A stretch of 64,000 nt of DNA from Chitinophagaceae bacterium (GTDB lineage: Bacteria; Bacteroidota; Bacteroidia; Chitinophagales; Chitinophagaceae). The notes under the pieces were generated by a model that searched no databases, was not told the origin of the DNA, and saw only the letters and a list, made by a program, of their open reading frames with translations. Position 1 is the first letter of the stretch. Each line of letters starts with the position of its first letter. Of the stretch, positions 20,715 through 31,124 are shown one piece after another. Both the position numbers and the translations under genes were made by a program. The stretch spans positions 55,791 through 119,790 of the forward strand of contig JAIXOJ010000010.1 of NCBI GenBank assembly GCA_027486835.1, given 5' to 3'.

Positions 20715-21238
20715 AATTGCATGGTTTACAAAATATGGTTGCAAAGTAATCAGAATCAAGATGCGTAAATGTTTCCTATCGCAATCATAATAAAAAGGGA
20801 TTGATATCAATAAACATAAAAGCAGCTTTCAAAACATCCTTTTGCTTATTTTCTGCATAAGGTTAATTTAGAAAAGAGGCTAATTATTAATTGAAATAAG
20901 CATCTAGTTAGTGGAGAGGGATTCTCCAATGTTAAGTTTTTTGTTTCCTTACCAAACATCCACCAATCCTAACCAAATTTTGTATGCAACAACTTGTTTT
21001 TGAACTAAAAATGTTTTGATTTTGCTTTATAATATAAACTTGAAGAATAGTTTGTTTAAATAATTGACTTATCCTATTATTGCAAAACAATTTTGCGACG
21101 GATGTAAAATTGAAAAATGAGGAATGATTATTTATATTTTTTGCCGAATGAATGCTACACTTATGCTACTTAAAGATAGAAATATGGTTTGGCTGGTTGG
21201 TAAGTAGATGCGGTAGCAATTGATAAAAAAAAGATGGA
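20715..21238. promoter_or_regulatory. Divergent intergenic region between IclR regulator 1 and GH3
   Basis: About 520 AT-rich bp between two divergent genes, so it must hold both promoters. A weak -7-like TAAACTTG at 21035-21042 follows TTTTG at 21014-21018, but the spacing (16 bp) is short for the Bacteroidetes consensus. No convincing palindromic operator seen. Confidence 0.35.
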
Positions 21239-23512
21239 ATGAAAAGAAACGATATGGAAAAAATGGAGAAATCGATAAGTAGAGGAAAGTTTATCCAATT
21301 AAGTGGCTCAACGGTGGGAGCCGCGGTGCTCAGCAATTTGTCTTGGGCTTTTGCTTCAGATAAAAAGATGGATGTATCAGACGATACCTTGAAAAAAATA
21401 GACGGCTTGATTGCACAAATGACTCTGGAAGAGAAATGCCTCCAAATGTCCAGTCAGTTTCCCAATGCCAATATTCGATTGAAGATTCCCAACTTGGTCA
21501 CGGGCGAATGTTGCCACGGCATCATGTTTGAAAATGCCACGATGTTTCCGCAGGCAATTGCCTTAGGCGGCACTTGGGACGAGGAGTTGATAGAAAGAGT
21601 GGCCACGGCAATAGCCAAAGAATGTAAAATCCTAGGATTTCATCAATGTTATACACCCATGATCGGCGTGTTGCGCGACCCTAGATGGGGACGGACAGAG
21701 GAAGGATATAGCGAAGACTCTTACTTGGTAACTAGGATTGGGGTAGCTTTTATCAACGGGTTGCAAGGCAAAGGCAAAGAACGATACGATGAAAACCACA
21801 TCATGGCAACAGCCAAGCATTATGTGGCAGATGGGGAACCACAAATGGGCGCCAACGGAGGTGCAATGGATATTTCGGATTATATCCTGCACAATGTTCA
21901 CCTACCCCCGTTTAAAGCCGCTGTTCAAGAAGCCAAAGTGGGCAGTGTAATGCCCGCTCACCATTTGGTAAACGGTGTACCCTGCCATGCTAGCAAGTAT
22001 TTGATAGATACGGTGTTGCGAAAAGAATATGGCTTCACAGGCTATGTGGTTTCAGACAATGCAGACATTGAAAGAATGCATTCTTTCTTACATTTTGCGG
22101 AAGACCATGCTCATGCAGTAAAGCTGGCTTTGGAAGCAGGCGTTGATGCCGAATTGGTAATCCGCGCCAATTGGAAACAAAACAAACTATATGGCCCAAC
22201 CTTAATAAAAGAATTACAAACAGCGCGGATACCGATGAAATTGGTGGATACAGCTGTAAAAAGAGTTTTGGCAGCAAAGTTTGAATTAGGATTATTTGAA
22301 GACCCATCCTTAGTGGACATCAAATACGATTTGTTGGCAAGGGGCTATGATGAAGACAAGCTGGACGTAAAAAAATCGAAGGATATAGAAAACCAAATCA
22401 AATTCATCCTCTACAACAAACCCAAAGAAGGCTATGAAAAGGTGTTGAACAATCCCCAACACCAACAATTGGCATTGGAAGCTGCCTTGAAATCGATCAT
22501 ACTTTTAAAAAATGAGCAAAATTTATTGCCTTTAAACACTTCCGTTTACAAAACAATTGCTGTAATAGGCCCCAATGCCGATGTGGTTTTATTAGGAGGT
22601 TATTCGGTAGAAAATAAGTATTGCACTACCTTATTGAAAGGAATCAAAGATTATGTAGGCAATTCTGCAACCGTCATGTACAATCAAGGCTGCGATTTGA
22701 CGGATAAAAACAAAGAAACCATTGGCGAAGCAGTTGCATTGGCTAACAAAGCCGATGTAGTGATTCTTGCTTTAGGGCAAGACAAAATAATTGCACGGGA
22801 AAATAGGGACAGGGACGATTTAACCCTTACGGGTCGTCAGCCTGAATTGGCAGAAGCCCTTTACAAAACAGGAAAACCAATAGTGCTCGTGCTGCAACAT
22901 GCCCAACCGCTGGCCATTCCTTGGCTAGCAGAAAAAATTACTGCTATAGTGGACGGTTGGTACAATGGCCAGGCAGCAGGTACAGCTTTTGCAAAAGTGA
23001 TTTTTGGGGAATACAATCCAGGAGGAAAACTGCAAATGACCTATCCAAGGAATGTGGGTCAGGTTCCTTGTTATTACAACCAATTGCGTTTAGGCCGTCC
23101 AAGAAGTTTATTCGATTCGGACCCTAAACCTTTATTTGCTTTCGGTTATGGATTAAGTTTTACAACGTTTAGAATTTCTGCGCCAAAATTGGAGAAGTCC
23201 ACCATTAATAAAACAGCTTCCACTAAAGTGACCGTTACAGTTGAAAACACTGGAAAAGTGAAGGGGGAGGAAGTAGTTCAGTTGTACATAGCCGATGTGT
23301 TTGCACAACCCTCAAGACCAATAAAAGAGTTAAAAGGCTTTAAAAGAATCCAATTAAATCAAGGCGAAATCAAAGAGGTTTCCTTTGAAATTGGTAAAGC
23401 CCAACTTGAGTTTTGGTCTAATGGAAAATGGGTGATTCAAGAAGGCGCATTTGAAATTATGGTGGGCAATAGTTCTGATAACTACCAAATGACCATGCTT
23501 ACAGTCGTATAA
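21239..23512 (+). CDS. GH3 beta-glycosidase 2
   Basis: Exo-glycosidase of family GH3, 757 residues, no PA14 insert. N-terminal leader MEKSISRGKFIQLSGSTVGA resembles a degenerate Tat signal (one Arg only) with a hydrophobic stretch ending near LSWAFA, implying export. Seen: FPQAIALGGTWD, DPRWGRTEEGYSED, AKHYVADGEP, nucleophile Asp at about residue 273 in YVVSDNADIERM, the alpha/beta sandwich domain (KTIAVIGPNADVVLLGGY), and a C-terminal Fn3-like domain (VTVENTGKVKGEEVVQLY). The SDNAD nucleophile loop differs from the TDCGA loop of the GH3 at the left edge, so the two probably have different specificities. Several ATGs lie near the start (21239, 21254, 21263); the first is used. 103 bp upstream of beta-helix paralog 3. 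Confidence 0.93.
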   Translation: MKRNDMEKMEKSISRGKFIQLSGSTVGAAVLSNLSWAFASDKKMDVSDDTLKKIDGLIAQMTLEEKCLQMSSQFPNANIRLKIPNLVTGECCHGIMFENATMFPQAIALGGTWDEELIERVATAIAKECKILGFHQCYTPMIGVLRDPRWGRTEEGYSEDSYLVTRIGVAFINGLQGKGKERYDENHIMATAKHYVADGEPQMGANGGAMDISDYILHNVHLPPFKAAVQEAKVGSVMPAHHLVNGVPCHASKYLIDTVLRKEYGFTGYVVSDNADIERMHSFLHFAEDHAHAVKLALEAGVDAELVIRANWKQNKLYGPTLIKELQTARIPMKLVDTAVKRVLAAKFELGLFEDPSLVDIKYDLLARGYDEDKLDVKKSKDIENQIKFILYNKPKEGYEKVLNNPQHQQLALEAALKSIILLKNEQNLLPLNTSVYKTIAVIGPNADVVLLGGYSVENKYCTTLLKGIKDYVGNSATVMYNQGCDLTDKNKETIGEAVALANKADVVILALGQDKIIARENRDRDDLTLTGRQPELAEALYKTGKPIVLVLQHAQPLAIPWLAEKITAIVDGWYNGQAAGTAFAKVIFGEYNPGGKLQMTYPRNVGQVPCYYNQLRLGRPRSLFDSDPKPLFAFGYGLSFTTFRISAPKLEKSTINKTASTKVTVTVENTGKVKGEEVVQLYIADVFAQPSRPIKELKGFKRIQLNQGEIKEVSFEIGKAQLEFWSNGKWVIQEGAFEIMVGNSSDNYQMTMLTVV

Positions 23513-23615
23513 AATTCTTTCCAAAATATTTTGCATGAAACGGAATTTCAGCAAGATATGGCTGTAAATAGCTTGTATAAATTGATTCCTAAACTATTTA
23601 AATTTATCTATAATT

Positions 23616-26573
23616 ATGATTGTAAAATCAACAATGCTTACTTTTTTGCTTTTGGCATTCTGCCATCTTTTTTCCCAATCCACCCAATTTTTTGTGGATC
23701 CAATCAAGGGAAATGACAAAAACAAGGGGACTATCGAAAATCCATTCAAGTCCATTCTTCAAGCACAAGAAGCGGTAAGGGCATTGCACGATCAATCCAA
23801 AGGGAACATCGAAGTAATCTTGGGTAGTGGGGAATATTTCCTATCCAAAGCATTACAATTTGGGGTAAAAGATGGAGGTGCTAATGGTAATTCAGTTATC
23901 TATAAAGCCTACCAAAATGAAACTCCTGTGATTACAGGTGGTAAGCAGATTACAGGATGGAAAAAGGTAACAGGTGAAAATTATTATGTAGCTGATGTGT
24001 CTGTTAAAGCAGGTTTTGCTAGTTATTTCAGACAGATTTGGGTAAATGGAAGAAGGGTGCAGCAGGCTAAGAGTGATTTTATCCATCATTATCCTGTACC
24101 TTATGACGACCCGAACACACCCGAAGTTTGGGATGGGTATATCGTAAAAGCAAGGGATGTAAATGACTATGAAAATATAAAAGACATCCGAGTTTTTCAG
24201 GAAGGTGATTTTAAGCATGTGGAGCAATTTGTAAATAAAATTGTGCCTATCAGCGATTCTGAAAAAGCCATTGTAATGAAGCAACCAGATTTTTACGAAT
24301 GGACCAAAACTTATGTTTATAACACCAATAATCAAATCCGCATCATCAATGCCTTTGAAGCTTTGGATGAACCTGGCGAATTTTACCTCAATCAAAAAAC
24401 GCAGCAGATTTTCTATTACCCTCAATTGGGTGAAAACATAACTACATCCACCATCGTAGCACCTGTTTCCAATCTTATGGTACAAATAAAGGGTACCAAA
24501 GAAGCTAAAGTGGAGCATTTGGAATTTCAAGGCATCACCTTCCAATATGGTAATTGGTTAGTTCCGAATACCAAAGAGTTTGGAAGAAGTCAAGCCGATT
24601 TATATCCTAATTACCAAGCTATTGAAGGGCAAATAAGCCTATTTGCAACCAACGAAATCAATTTCAAAAAATGCAAGTTCCTGCATTTGGCAAGTGCGGC
24701 TATTTATTTGGAATCCTACAACACCAACACTTTGATTGAAGGCAATCTGTTTAAAGACCTTACTGCAACTGCTGTTTTAGTAGGGAAGGATATGGCCATG
24801 AATGAATCAGTCAATGCTAATACCACCATCAGCAACAATGTGATAAGGTCAACGGGAGCCGATTTTTATCAGGCTTCGGGAATTTATGCCAACTCATCCA
24901 AAAACCTAAGCATCATCCACAATGACGTTTCTGACGTAGCATATTTTGGCATCAACCAACGATATTATATTGGAAAAGGTATTGAACCCCCTGCTGAATT
25001 TGTGGGCAATACGCAGGTGTTGTACAATAAAGTAAGTAATTTTTGTACAGCTATAAAGCATGGTTTTGGCATTGGCGATGAAGTGGCCGCCATTTATTTT
25101 TTTGGTGTAAGGGATTCTCGTGTTCGCAACAATTATGTGACCAATGGGGGTAGAAATGAAAAAATAGAAGGCGTTTATAGACAAGATCAATATGGGTTCA
25201 ACAATGTTTGGGAATACAATGTGGCAGATGCTAAGTCAGCCAAGCGTTCTTTTTCACATTATTTCAATTTGAATAACAATATTTTATTCAATTTCAATTT
25301 TGCGAACGCCGAATTAGAACCTTACAAAGGCAAAAAAGTAGCGACTTACAACCATTTCTTTCTTGAAAAAAATGCCCCAGTTTGGAGTGAAGCCGCTCAA
25401 AAGATAATAGATAGTGCTGGTGTAGAACCGCAATATGCTTATTTATTAAACGAAGTAAATACGGGTGAAAACATTGCCATCAAAGCTAAAATTGTTTCCT
25501 CAGATTCAAAAACATCCAAGGAGGCTTTCAAACTGTTGGATGGACAAGTGGAAACAAGCTATACCGTACCCAACTCTGGCAAACAACAAGCTTGGGTTCA
25601 GTTGAGTTTGGATAAACTATATGCAATTGATAAATTACAATTAGTACCCGTTTTCAACAATAGTCTGCCCACTGAACGAGCCAATTTCCAAGTATTGCTT
25701 TCGAATGATGCGGGTTTTAAAAACTATCAGGTGTTGGGCGGACAAAATGTAGTTCCATTTGCTTACAATCAATCGTCTCAAACTACGGAAGTGCCAGTTG
25801 CTTATAACACATGGGATTTATATGGCACGGATTCATTGGGATATAAATATGTTAGGATAGTGAGCAGCCAATTGGCTTTTTCAGAAATAAGGGTTTACGC
25901 CCATCCTGTTAAATCGCCAGCACCCAATAAAAACATACAACAGATAGACATTGAAACCGGCATCGCAGTTGGAAAAACAATCATAGCCCCAAGTGCTTGG
26001 AGCGATGCTGTTAAACAACCAGTCCCTTTTACAAAAGATAGTAAATATTGGAATAATCGTTGGGCACAAGGTGTGTTGAAAATTCAAAAGGGCGACGAAG
26101 GATTTACCATCAATACAAGTAATGTAGCCATTTTTAGAGCAGCCGTTTTTGGCGATGAAACCATAAAAATGAAATTACGATTTGATGAAAACTTAATAAT
26201 TGGGTTTAGGGCAACCGACGGCACTAACTTATTGCGCCAACAAGCGAATTATCAATTAGTGTTCGATAAAGGCATTGTGCAATTGGCTAGAGGAGATCAA
26301 TATGGAAATAGGGTTTTGTTACTGGGAGAAGAAAGCGATGTAGTTGGAAAGCTGGGCACTAAAGTGGTGATTGATGAAAATTTGTTTAAACAGCAGCAAT
26401 TGGTAGAAATAGAATCGAAAAATCTTTCAAACGGGGTTAAAATCAGTTTGCGTATTGGAGGAAAGCAAATATTGGAATGTGTGGACAATTTGGAGGGTTA
26501 TTTAACGCAATCTGGTTTCTTGATTTTTAAACCTGAGGGCAACGGAAGTTTTGTAATTGATGATGTGAAGTAA
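23616..26573 (+). CDS. Periplasmic right-handed beta-helix protein, paralog 3
   Basis: Third member of the local beta-helix family, 985 residues. Signal peptide 1-21 (MIVKSTMLTFLLLAFCHLFSQ), then FFVDPIKGNDKNKG and a beta-helix to about residue 610 with DEPGEFYLNQKTQQIFYYP, GRSQADLYPNYQA, NDVSDVAYFGINQRY and GFGIGDEVAAIYFFG. A discoidin-like domain (about 617-768) and a jelly-roll-like domain (about 790-985) follow. Unlike paralogs 1 and 2 there is no Ig-like domain and no T9SS sorting domain, so it is predicted to stay in the periplasm or be anchored otherwise. It is closer in sequence to paralog 4 at 37668 (both have PYDDP.TP..WDGYIVK). The reaction is unknown; glycosidase or lyase is likely from fold and context. 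A decayed Fe-S oxidoreductase gene follows. Confidence 0.85.
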   Translation: MIVKSTMLTFLLLAFCHLFSQSTQFFVDPIKGNDKNKGTIENPFKSILQAQEAVRALHDQSKGNIEVILGSGEYFLSKALQFGVKDGGANGNSVIYKAYQNETPVITGGKQITGWKKVTGENYYVADVSVKAGFASYFRQIWVNGRRVQQAKSDFIHHYPVPYDDPNTPEVWDGYIVKARDVNDYENIKDIRVFQEGDFKHVEQFVNKIVPISDSEKAIVMKQPDFYEWTKTYVYNTNNQIRIINAFEALDEPGEFYLNQKTQQIFYYPQLGENITTSTIVAPVSNLMVQIKGTKEAKVEHLEFQGITFQYGNWLVPNTKEFGRSQADLYPNYQAIEGQISLFATNEINFKKCKFLHLASAAIYLESYNTNTLIEGNLFKDLTATAVLVGKDMAMNESVNANTTISNNVIRSTGADFYQASGIYANSSKNLSIIHNDVSDVAYFGINQRYYIGKGIEPPAEFVGNTQVLYNKVSNFCTAIKHGFGIGDEVAAIYFFGVRDSRVRNNYVTNGGRNEKIEGVYRQDQYGFNNVWEYNVADAKSAKRSFSHYFNLNNNILFNFNFANAELEPYKGKKVATYNHFFLEKNAPVWSEAAQKIIDSAGVEPQYAYLLNEVNTGENIAIKAKIVSSDSKTSKEAFKLLDGQVETSYTVPNSGKQQAWVQLSLDKLYAIDKLQLVPVFNNSLPTERANFQVLLSNDAGFKNYQVLGGQNVVPFAYNQSSQTTEVPVAYNTWDLYGTDSLGYKYVRIVSSQLAFSEIRVYAHPVKSPAPNKNIQQIDIETGIAVGKTIIAPSAWSDAVKQPVPFTKDSKYWNNRWAQGVLKIQKGDEGFTINTSNVAIFRAAVFGDETIKMKLRFDENLIIGFRATDGTNLLRQQANYQLVFDKGIVQLARGDQYGNRVLLLGEESDVVGKLGTKVVIDENLFKQQQLVEIESKNLSNGVKISLRIGGKQILECVDNLEGYLTQSGFLIFKPEGNGSFVIDDVK

Positions 26574-26619
26574 TTTCTAAAAATATAAATAGGTATTTGT
26601 AGTTTAAAATAAATTGTTA

Positions 26620-27275
26620 TGAGCCTAGGTCAGTATCGTAAAGAAATAGGAATGATGAACTTAGAAAAACTCATCAAAGCAAGGGATTTCTACCAACGAT
26701 TTTCCTAACCTTTCTTATGTACAAAAAGAATGGAAGCAAGGTGTTCCCATTATTGGAATTAAAACCTCCGCTATCGTGATCCTTAGAGATGAATATATTG
26801 ACTTGGCAACTGCCCAAAACAAAGCCTATCCAATGGTCATTCCGAGCAGTTCATTTATGATAGAAGAATTTATTGCACAAGAATTTGAGAAAGGAAATAT
26901 ATCTATCAACCAATTTACGGATGCACCCAATAAGATAGCCATTCAAGGGCATTGTTATCAATAAGTGATTAGGAAACAAACCTTTTGTGCCACAATCTTA
27001 AGCATCCCTGTGAATTATTCCACCGAACCCATTCCTTCTGATAGTTGCGGAATGGGGGGGCTTTTGGGTATGAAGCAGAACATTATTATTTTTCACAAAA
27101 ACTGGGGAATTAGGTATTGTTTCCTTACATCAGAAAGGCCGATAAAACTGTTACGATTGTAGCGGCAGGCACTTCTTGTGGGCATCAAATAAATCATGGG
27201 GTTGATCGAATAGCGCCTCATCCTGTTGAGATTTTAAATAATGCACTTTTAAAGTTTTCTAAATTGAAGAGATAA
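26620..27275 (+). pseudogene. Decayed C-terminal part of an FAD/Fe-S (CCG-domain) oxidoreductase
   Basis: Remnant of a glycolate/D-lactate dehydrogenase-type Fe-S oxidoreductase. Coding traces jump frames: EIGMMNLEKLIKARDFYQRF, then from about 26683 VPIIGIKTSAIVILRDEYIDL (families usually read VPIVGLEPSCLLTLRDEYPDL; the Cys is lost) and KIAIQGHCYQ followed by a TAA at 26962; then ILSIPVNYSTEPIPSDSCGMGG (usual CCGMAG, one Cys lost); a frameshift near 27065 into YEAEHYYFSQKLGN, an in-frame TAG, and IVAAGTSCGHQINHG...HPVEIL to the stop at 27273. Two stops, at least two frameshifts and lost cluster cysteines make it non-functional. The FAD domain is absent. It may once have oxidised a sugar-acid product in this cluster. 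Confidence 0.8.
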
Positions 27276-27277
27276 TC

Positions 27278-30097
27278 ATGAAATTGAAATTATTCACTTC
27301 CCTTGTGCTTTTCATTTCTGTTTACAATACAAGAGCACAATACACGCCTATTAATGAAACCGTAGCTGTCACTTATTATGTTGACACCAGCGGCAATGAT
27401 GTCACAAATAGTGGAACATCCTTAGCAAAACCTTTTAGGACAATTAAAAAAGCGTTTGCAAGTGCAAATACTCAAAAAAGATTAGGGAGGGGCGTGAAAA
27501 TATCTATTGGTGAGGGTACTTATAGAGAAGGAGCCAATACCGACACTTATCCTTGGGCAACTTTGTTTACCAACAATCCAGTTGATGCCACTTCTGCACC
27601 ATTAATAATTGAAGGTCGAGGTTGGAATGCGGCCAACCCTCAGAACACCGGCAAAGTCATTTTATCTTCATCAGAGCTTTTTTCAGGTGGTTGGACAAAA
27701 GTGAACGATTCTATTTGGACAAAAACTTGGCCTTATTCTTTTACCATTCAAAGTAGAACTTCTTATCAAGGTGGAGTGCCCTTTACAATGAGCGATGCCA
27801 TGTTGAGGAGAGAATGGTTGTATGTAAATGGCAAAACTTATTATTGTGTAAATGCTCCGAACTACACAAATATCAACACGGTAAGTGGATTTCCATTGCC
27901 TGCCAATGCAAATGGCGAAAGGCTTACTGCCGACGAAGGGAGCTTTTGGATAAACAATAATGTTATTACCATCAAACCGCCTTTGAACGAGAGATCCGCT
28001 TTTGATTTGAATGCCAAAACCGTGGAAGTAACCACCAAACGTGGTATTGTACAACTGATCATTGGCACATTTGAACCAGCAGTAAAAACCAACATTATTA
28101 TCAGGAATCTCACTTTTAAAAATGCAAGTGAAAGAGAGGCTTTCCAGATAAATAGGCATAACAATGTTTTGATTGAAGATTGTAGGTTCGATCAGAATAA
28201 AATAAATGGATTTACGGTGCAGAATTGCAGAAATGTTTTGGTAAGAAGGTGTACGGCGAATGGTAATGGAAATCAAGGAGCGGGTATAAGTGGGAGTAGA
28301 AATGTAGTGTTTGATAGTTGCTATTTCAACGAGAATGCAAGACAAGGAGAAATTGTCAATTATACCAGTTGGAGTGTTTGTGGTATTAAATCTTTAAGGG
28401 ATTCGGCAGTGGTTTTTAGCCATTGTTTAGCTAAAGACAATAGAGGAAGCGGTTTTTGGTGGGATACAGGCAATGAAGATTGTGACAATTTTGAGTGTGT
28501 CTCTAGCGGCAATTCCAATTATGGCGTATATGTGGAAGCAAACAGTGCTGCAGACAATAATTATGAGAATATGGGAACAGGTTTGGTTGGCACCGAAGGA
28601 ATAGTAAACCTAGGTGATAGACCAACGGTTAGTATAATTCGTTGTTTGGTAACGGATAATCAACCTAAAGCGGGTATGGGTATTTATCGTCCTACCAAAG
28701 GAGCTGGTGTTTGGATTTCAGAAAGTGAAAACGTATTTGTAACGGGCAGTATGGTATATGGAAACTCTATACAAGTTACTAGTAATAACAATGATAGGGG
28801 CGAAATAAGAAAAGTGCATTTTAAGGATAATTTATTCGGGATTACTTCCGTTACGCAACGGTTATATGCATACGGAAATTCAGCAAACGCTTCTGAAACA
28901 ATTAACGTGTACAATAGTGCTACACCACCAGTATATATTACTACTATCAAAGGGGCGTGGTATGCTTTATTTGATGGCATGAGTGGCACTACCAATGATA
29001 ATTTATATTATTACCCAAATACAATAGCATTTTTAGCCCGTTCTCAAAGGCAGGGTACCAATGTTAATCCTATACCAACATTAACCTTGCCTGGTTGGCA
29101 GTCTGCGCATTTGAACAATAGTTTCAATTTGAATGCGACCAAAAACGTGGATTCAAGGTCAAGATTAGACTACAACAATTTTGGTGGTGTGCTGCCATTG
29201 GTGGGGGTAAAAAAGCTAAAGGACACTTTAAAAAAGAGCGACACTGCCACACAAGTATTTGTATTTACTCGTGTGGCTCCCCTTGGTTATGCCAGTCCGT
29301 TAACGGTCAACTATAGCTTCCGCAACTTTAGCGGAGATGCCATCAATGGTATTGACTTTCAATTGTTATCTGGCTCCATTACCATTCCCGCAGGGGAAGA
29401 TTCTATCAATTTGGTTGTTACGCCCATTTCCAAAACTGTAAAAGAGCCAGTCAAACCAATTGTTTGTATCCTAGATACTGCCAATAGCAACTATGTGGTA
29501 GCCAATACTACCGATTCACTTTATTTGAAAAATACTTCCACAACTTTGCCTGTTTCATTCCTAAGTTATAAGGCAAGCATGAGAAATAATGCCTCTTTTC
29601 TTGAATGGACAACCGCAAACGAACAAAACAACGATGGCTTTATAATAGAAAGAAGTGTTAATGGTATTGAGTGGGTTCAATTGGGCTTTGTTAAGGCATT
29701 ATCAAGCAATAACATCACCAATTCGTATGCATTTTGGGATAATCAACCATTAAAAGCCATCAATTATTATCGTTTGGCTCAGCGGGACATAGACGGTAAT
29801 AAATCTTTCTCAACAATAGTGCAATTAGATTTTTCAAAGATTGCCAAACCATCTATCACCGTTTTTCCTAATCCGGTGGAAAACGAACAAACCATCATCA
29901 TTCGATTGGAAAATATGGTACAGAAAAAAGCGCAATTACAAGTGTACAAAACCAATGGGCAGCTTATAGACAATATGTCTGTTTCTCCACTCAATTCAAT
30001 GATAAAGTTGGACGCTAAAAAGTTTGCAAAAGGACTTTACTTAATAAAATTGAAAGAAGGAAGCCATTCAATTACTCAATCTTTTCTTGTAAAATAA
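27278..30097 (+). CDS. T9SS-exported beta-helix protein with Calx-beta domain
   Basis: Secreted beta-helix protein of a family distinct from the four paralogs, 939 residues. Signal peptide 1-20 (MKLKLFTSLVLFISVYNTRA); N-terminal DUF1565-like start (TYYVDTSGNDVTNSGTSLAKPFRTI); a right-handed beta-helix about 90-620 with N/C ladder motifs (NNVLIEDCRFDQN, NVLVRRCTANGNG, RNVVFDSCYFNEN); a Calx-beta-like segment about 650-755 (GDAINGIDFQLLSGSITIPAG); an Fn3-like module about 758-852 (FLEWTTANEQNNDGFIIERS); and a type A T9SS sorting domain about 855-939 (ITVFPNPVENEQ...GLYLIKL). The beta-helix with DUF1565 start suggests a pectate/alginate-lyase-like enzyme, but no catalytic set is certain. Begins 3 bp after the pseudogene stop and 34 bp before the mannonate dehydratase, so it likely heads that transcript. 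Confidence 0.83.
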   Translation: MKLKLFTSLVLFISVYNTRAQYTPINETVAVTYYVDTSGNDVTNSGTSLAKPFRTIKKAFASANTQKRLGRGVKISIGEGTYREGANTDTYPWATLFTNNPVDATSAPLIIEGRGWNAANPQNTGKVILSSSELFSGGWTKVNDSIWTKTWPYSFTIQSRTSYQGGVPFTMSDAMLRREWLYVNGKTYYCVNAPNYTNINTVSGFPLPANANGERLTADEGSFWINNNVITIKPPLNERSAFDLNAKTVEVTTKRGIVQLIIGTFEPAVKTNIIIRNLTFKNASEREAFQINRHNNVLIEDCRFDQNKINGFTVQNCRNVLVRRCTANGNGNQGAGISGSRNVVFDSCYFNENARQGEIVNYTSWSVCGIKSLRDSAVVFSHCLAKDNRGSGFWWDTGNEDCDNFECVSSGNSNYGVYVEANSAADNNYENMGTGLVGTEGIVNLGDRPTVSIIRCLVTDNQPKAGMGIYRPTKGAGVWISESENVFVTGSMVYGNSIQVTSNNNDRGEIRKVHFKDNLFGITSVTQRLYAYGNSANASETINVYNSATPPVYITTIKGAWYALFDGMSGTTNDNLYYYPNTIAFLARSQRQGTNVNPIPTLTLPGWQSAHLNNSFNLNATKNVDSRSRLDYNNFGGVLPLVGVKKLKDTLKKSDTATQVFVFTRVAPLGYASPLTVNYSFRNFSGDAINGIDFQLLSGSITIPAGEDSINLVVTPISKTVKEPVKPIVCILDTANSNYVVANTTDSLYLKNTSTTLPVSFLSYKASMRNNASFLEWTTANEQNNDGFIIERSVNGIEWVQLGFVKALSSNNITNSYAFWDNQPLKAINYYRLAQRDIDGNKSFSTIVQLDFSKIAKPSITVFPNPVENEQTIIIRLENMVQKKAQLQVYKTNGQLIDNMSVSPLNSMIKLDAKKFAKGLYLIKLKEGSHSITQSFLVK

Positions 30098-30131
30098 AAT
30101 TCTATTTTAAAATAACTTTTAAATCATTTTA

Positions 30132-31100
30132 ATGAAACTTTCCTTCTTGTTTTTTGGCAACAAGCCCGACGAAAAATGGGTTTTAGCAAAACAGATGGGC
30201 ATTGATTATGCCATTGCCAAACTTGCACCTGAACTGACCCATCAATTGCCACCTTGGGATTTTGCTTCTCTTGAATATTCCAAAAATATTTTCAGTGAAA
30301 ATGAGTTTGAGTTGGTGGGTTTAGAGGGCGATCAATTCGATATGACCCGCATCAAATTGGGATTAGAAGGGCGTGATGCAGATATTGAATTGTATAAACA
30401 AATGCTGAAAAACATGGGTGCATTAGGCATTCATCTTTTGTGTTACAATTTTATGCAGACTGGTTGGTTTAGAACCACCACCAACCTGCCCGAGAGGGGA
30501 GGGGCTTGGGTTTCGGGTTTTAATTCCCAAGATGCAGCCAAACTGCCCCTTACAAAATATGGACACATTTCTGCTGAAAAAATTTGGGAGAATTACGAAT
30601 ACTTTATCAATGCAGTGATGCCAACCGCCGAGGCAGCAGGGGTAAAAATGGCTATGCATCCAGATGACCCTCCCGTTCCTGAAGTGCAGGGTATTGGACG
30701 GATTTTCATCAATGCAGCGGCTACAAGAAAAGCACTTTCATTGTCCGGCAGTCCCTCTCATGGACTTACTTTTTGTCAAGGAACTTATACCACCATGAAC
30801 GAAGATGTATGGCAGCTTATTCAAGAATTTGCGCCAAGGATTCACTTCGTTCACATTCGGGATGTGGTAGGTACACCCGATAATTTTAGGGAAACATTCC
30901 ATGACAACGGCCCAACAGATATGCCGAAAATGCTAAAGACATACCAAGAAATTGGTTTCAAAGGCCCTATTCGCTCCGACCATGTACCCACTATGGCAGG
31001 AGAATCAAACAATCATGCAGGTTATGAAATGAAGGGTAATTTATTTGGTATTGGGTATATGAAGGGGATTATGGATGCATTGGAGATTCCCACCGTATAA
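30132..31100 (+). CDS. uxuA: Mannonate dehydratase family protein (UxuA-like)
   Basis: Cytoplasmic metal-dependent dehydratase expected to convert D-mannonate to 2-keto-3-deoxy-D-gluconate, the convergence point of uronate catabolism. Seen: MHPDDPP (about 175-181), FCQGT (about 214-218), HFVHIRDVVG (about 239-248), HDNGPTDMP (about 256-264) and RSDHVPTMAGE, all characteristic of UxuA and carrying the metal-binding Cys, His and Asp residues. At 322 residues it is shorter than the roughly 390-residue E. coli enzyme, so it may belong to a shorter related subfamily with a different aldonate substrate. No signal peptide. Sits 24 bp before the lactonase gene, in a clear operon with it and the dehydrogenase. 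Confidence 0.85.
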   Translation: MKLSFLFFGNKPDEKWVLAKQMGIDYAIAKLAPELTHQLPPWDFASLEYSKNIFSENEFELVGLEGDQFDMTRIKLGLEGRDADIELYKQMLKNMGALGIHLLCYNFMQTGWFRTTTNLPERGGAWVSGFNSQDAAKLPLTKYGHISAEKIWENYEYFINAVMPTAEAAGVKMAMHPDDPPVPEVQGIGRIFINAAATRKALSLSGSPSHGLTFCQGTYTTMNEDVWQLIQEFAPRIHFVHIRDVVGTPDNFRETFHDNGPTDMPKMLKTYQEIGFKGPIRSDHVPTMAGESNNHAGYEMKGNLFGIGYMKGIMDALEIPTV

Positions 31101-31124
31101 TTTTGGTGCTGATAAGAATAATTT

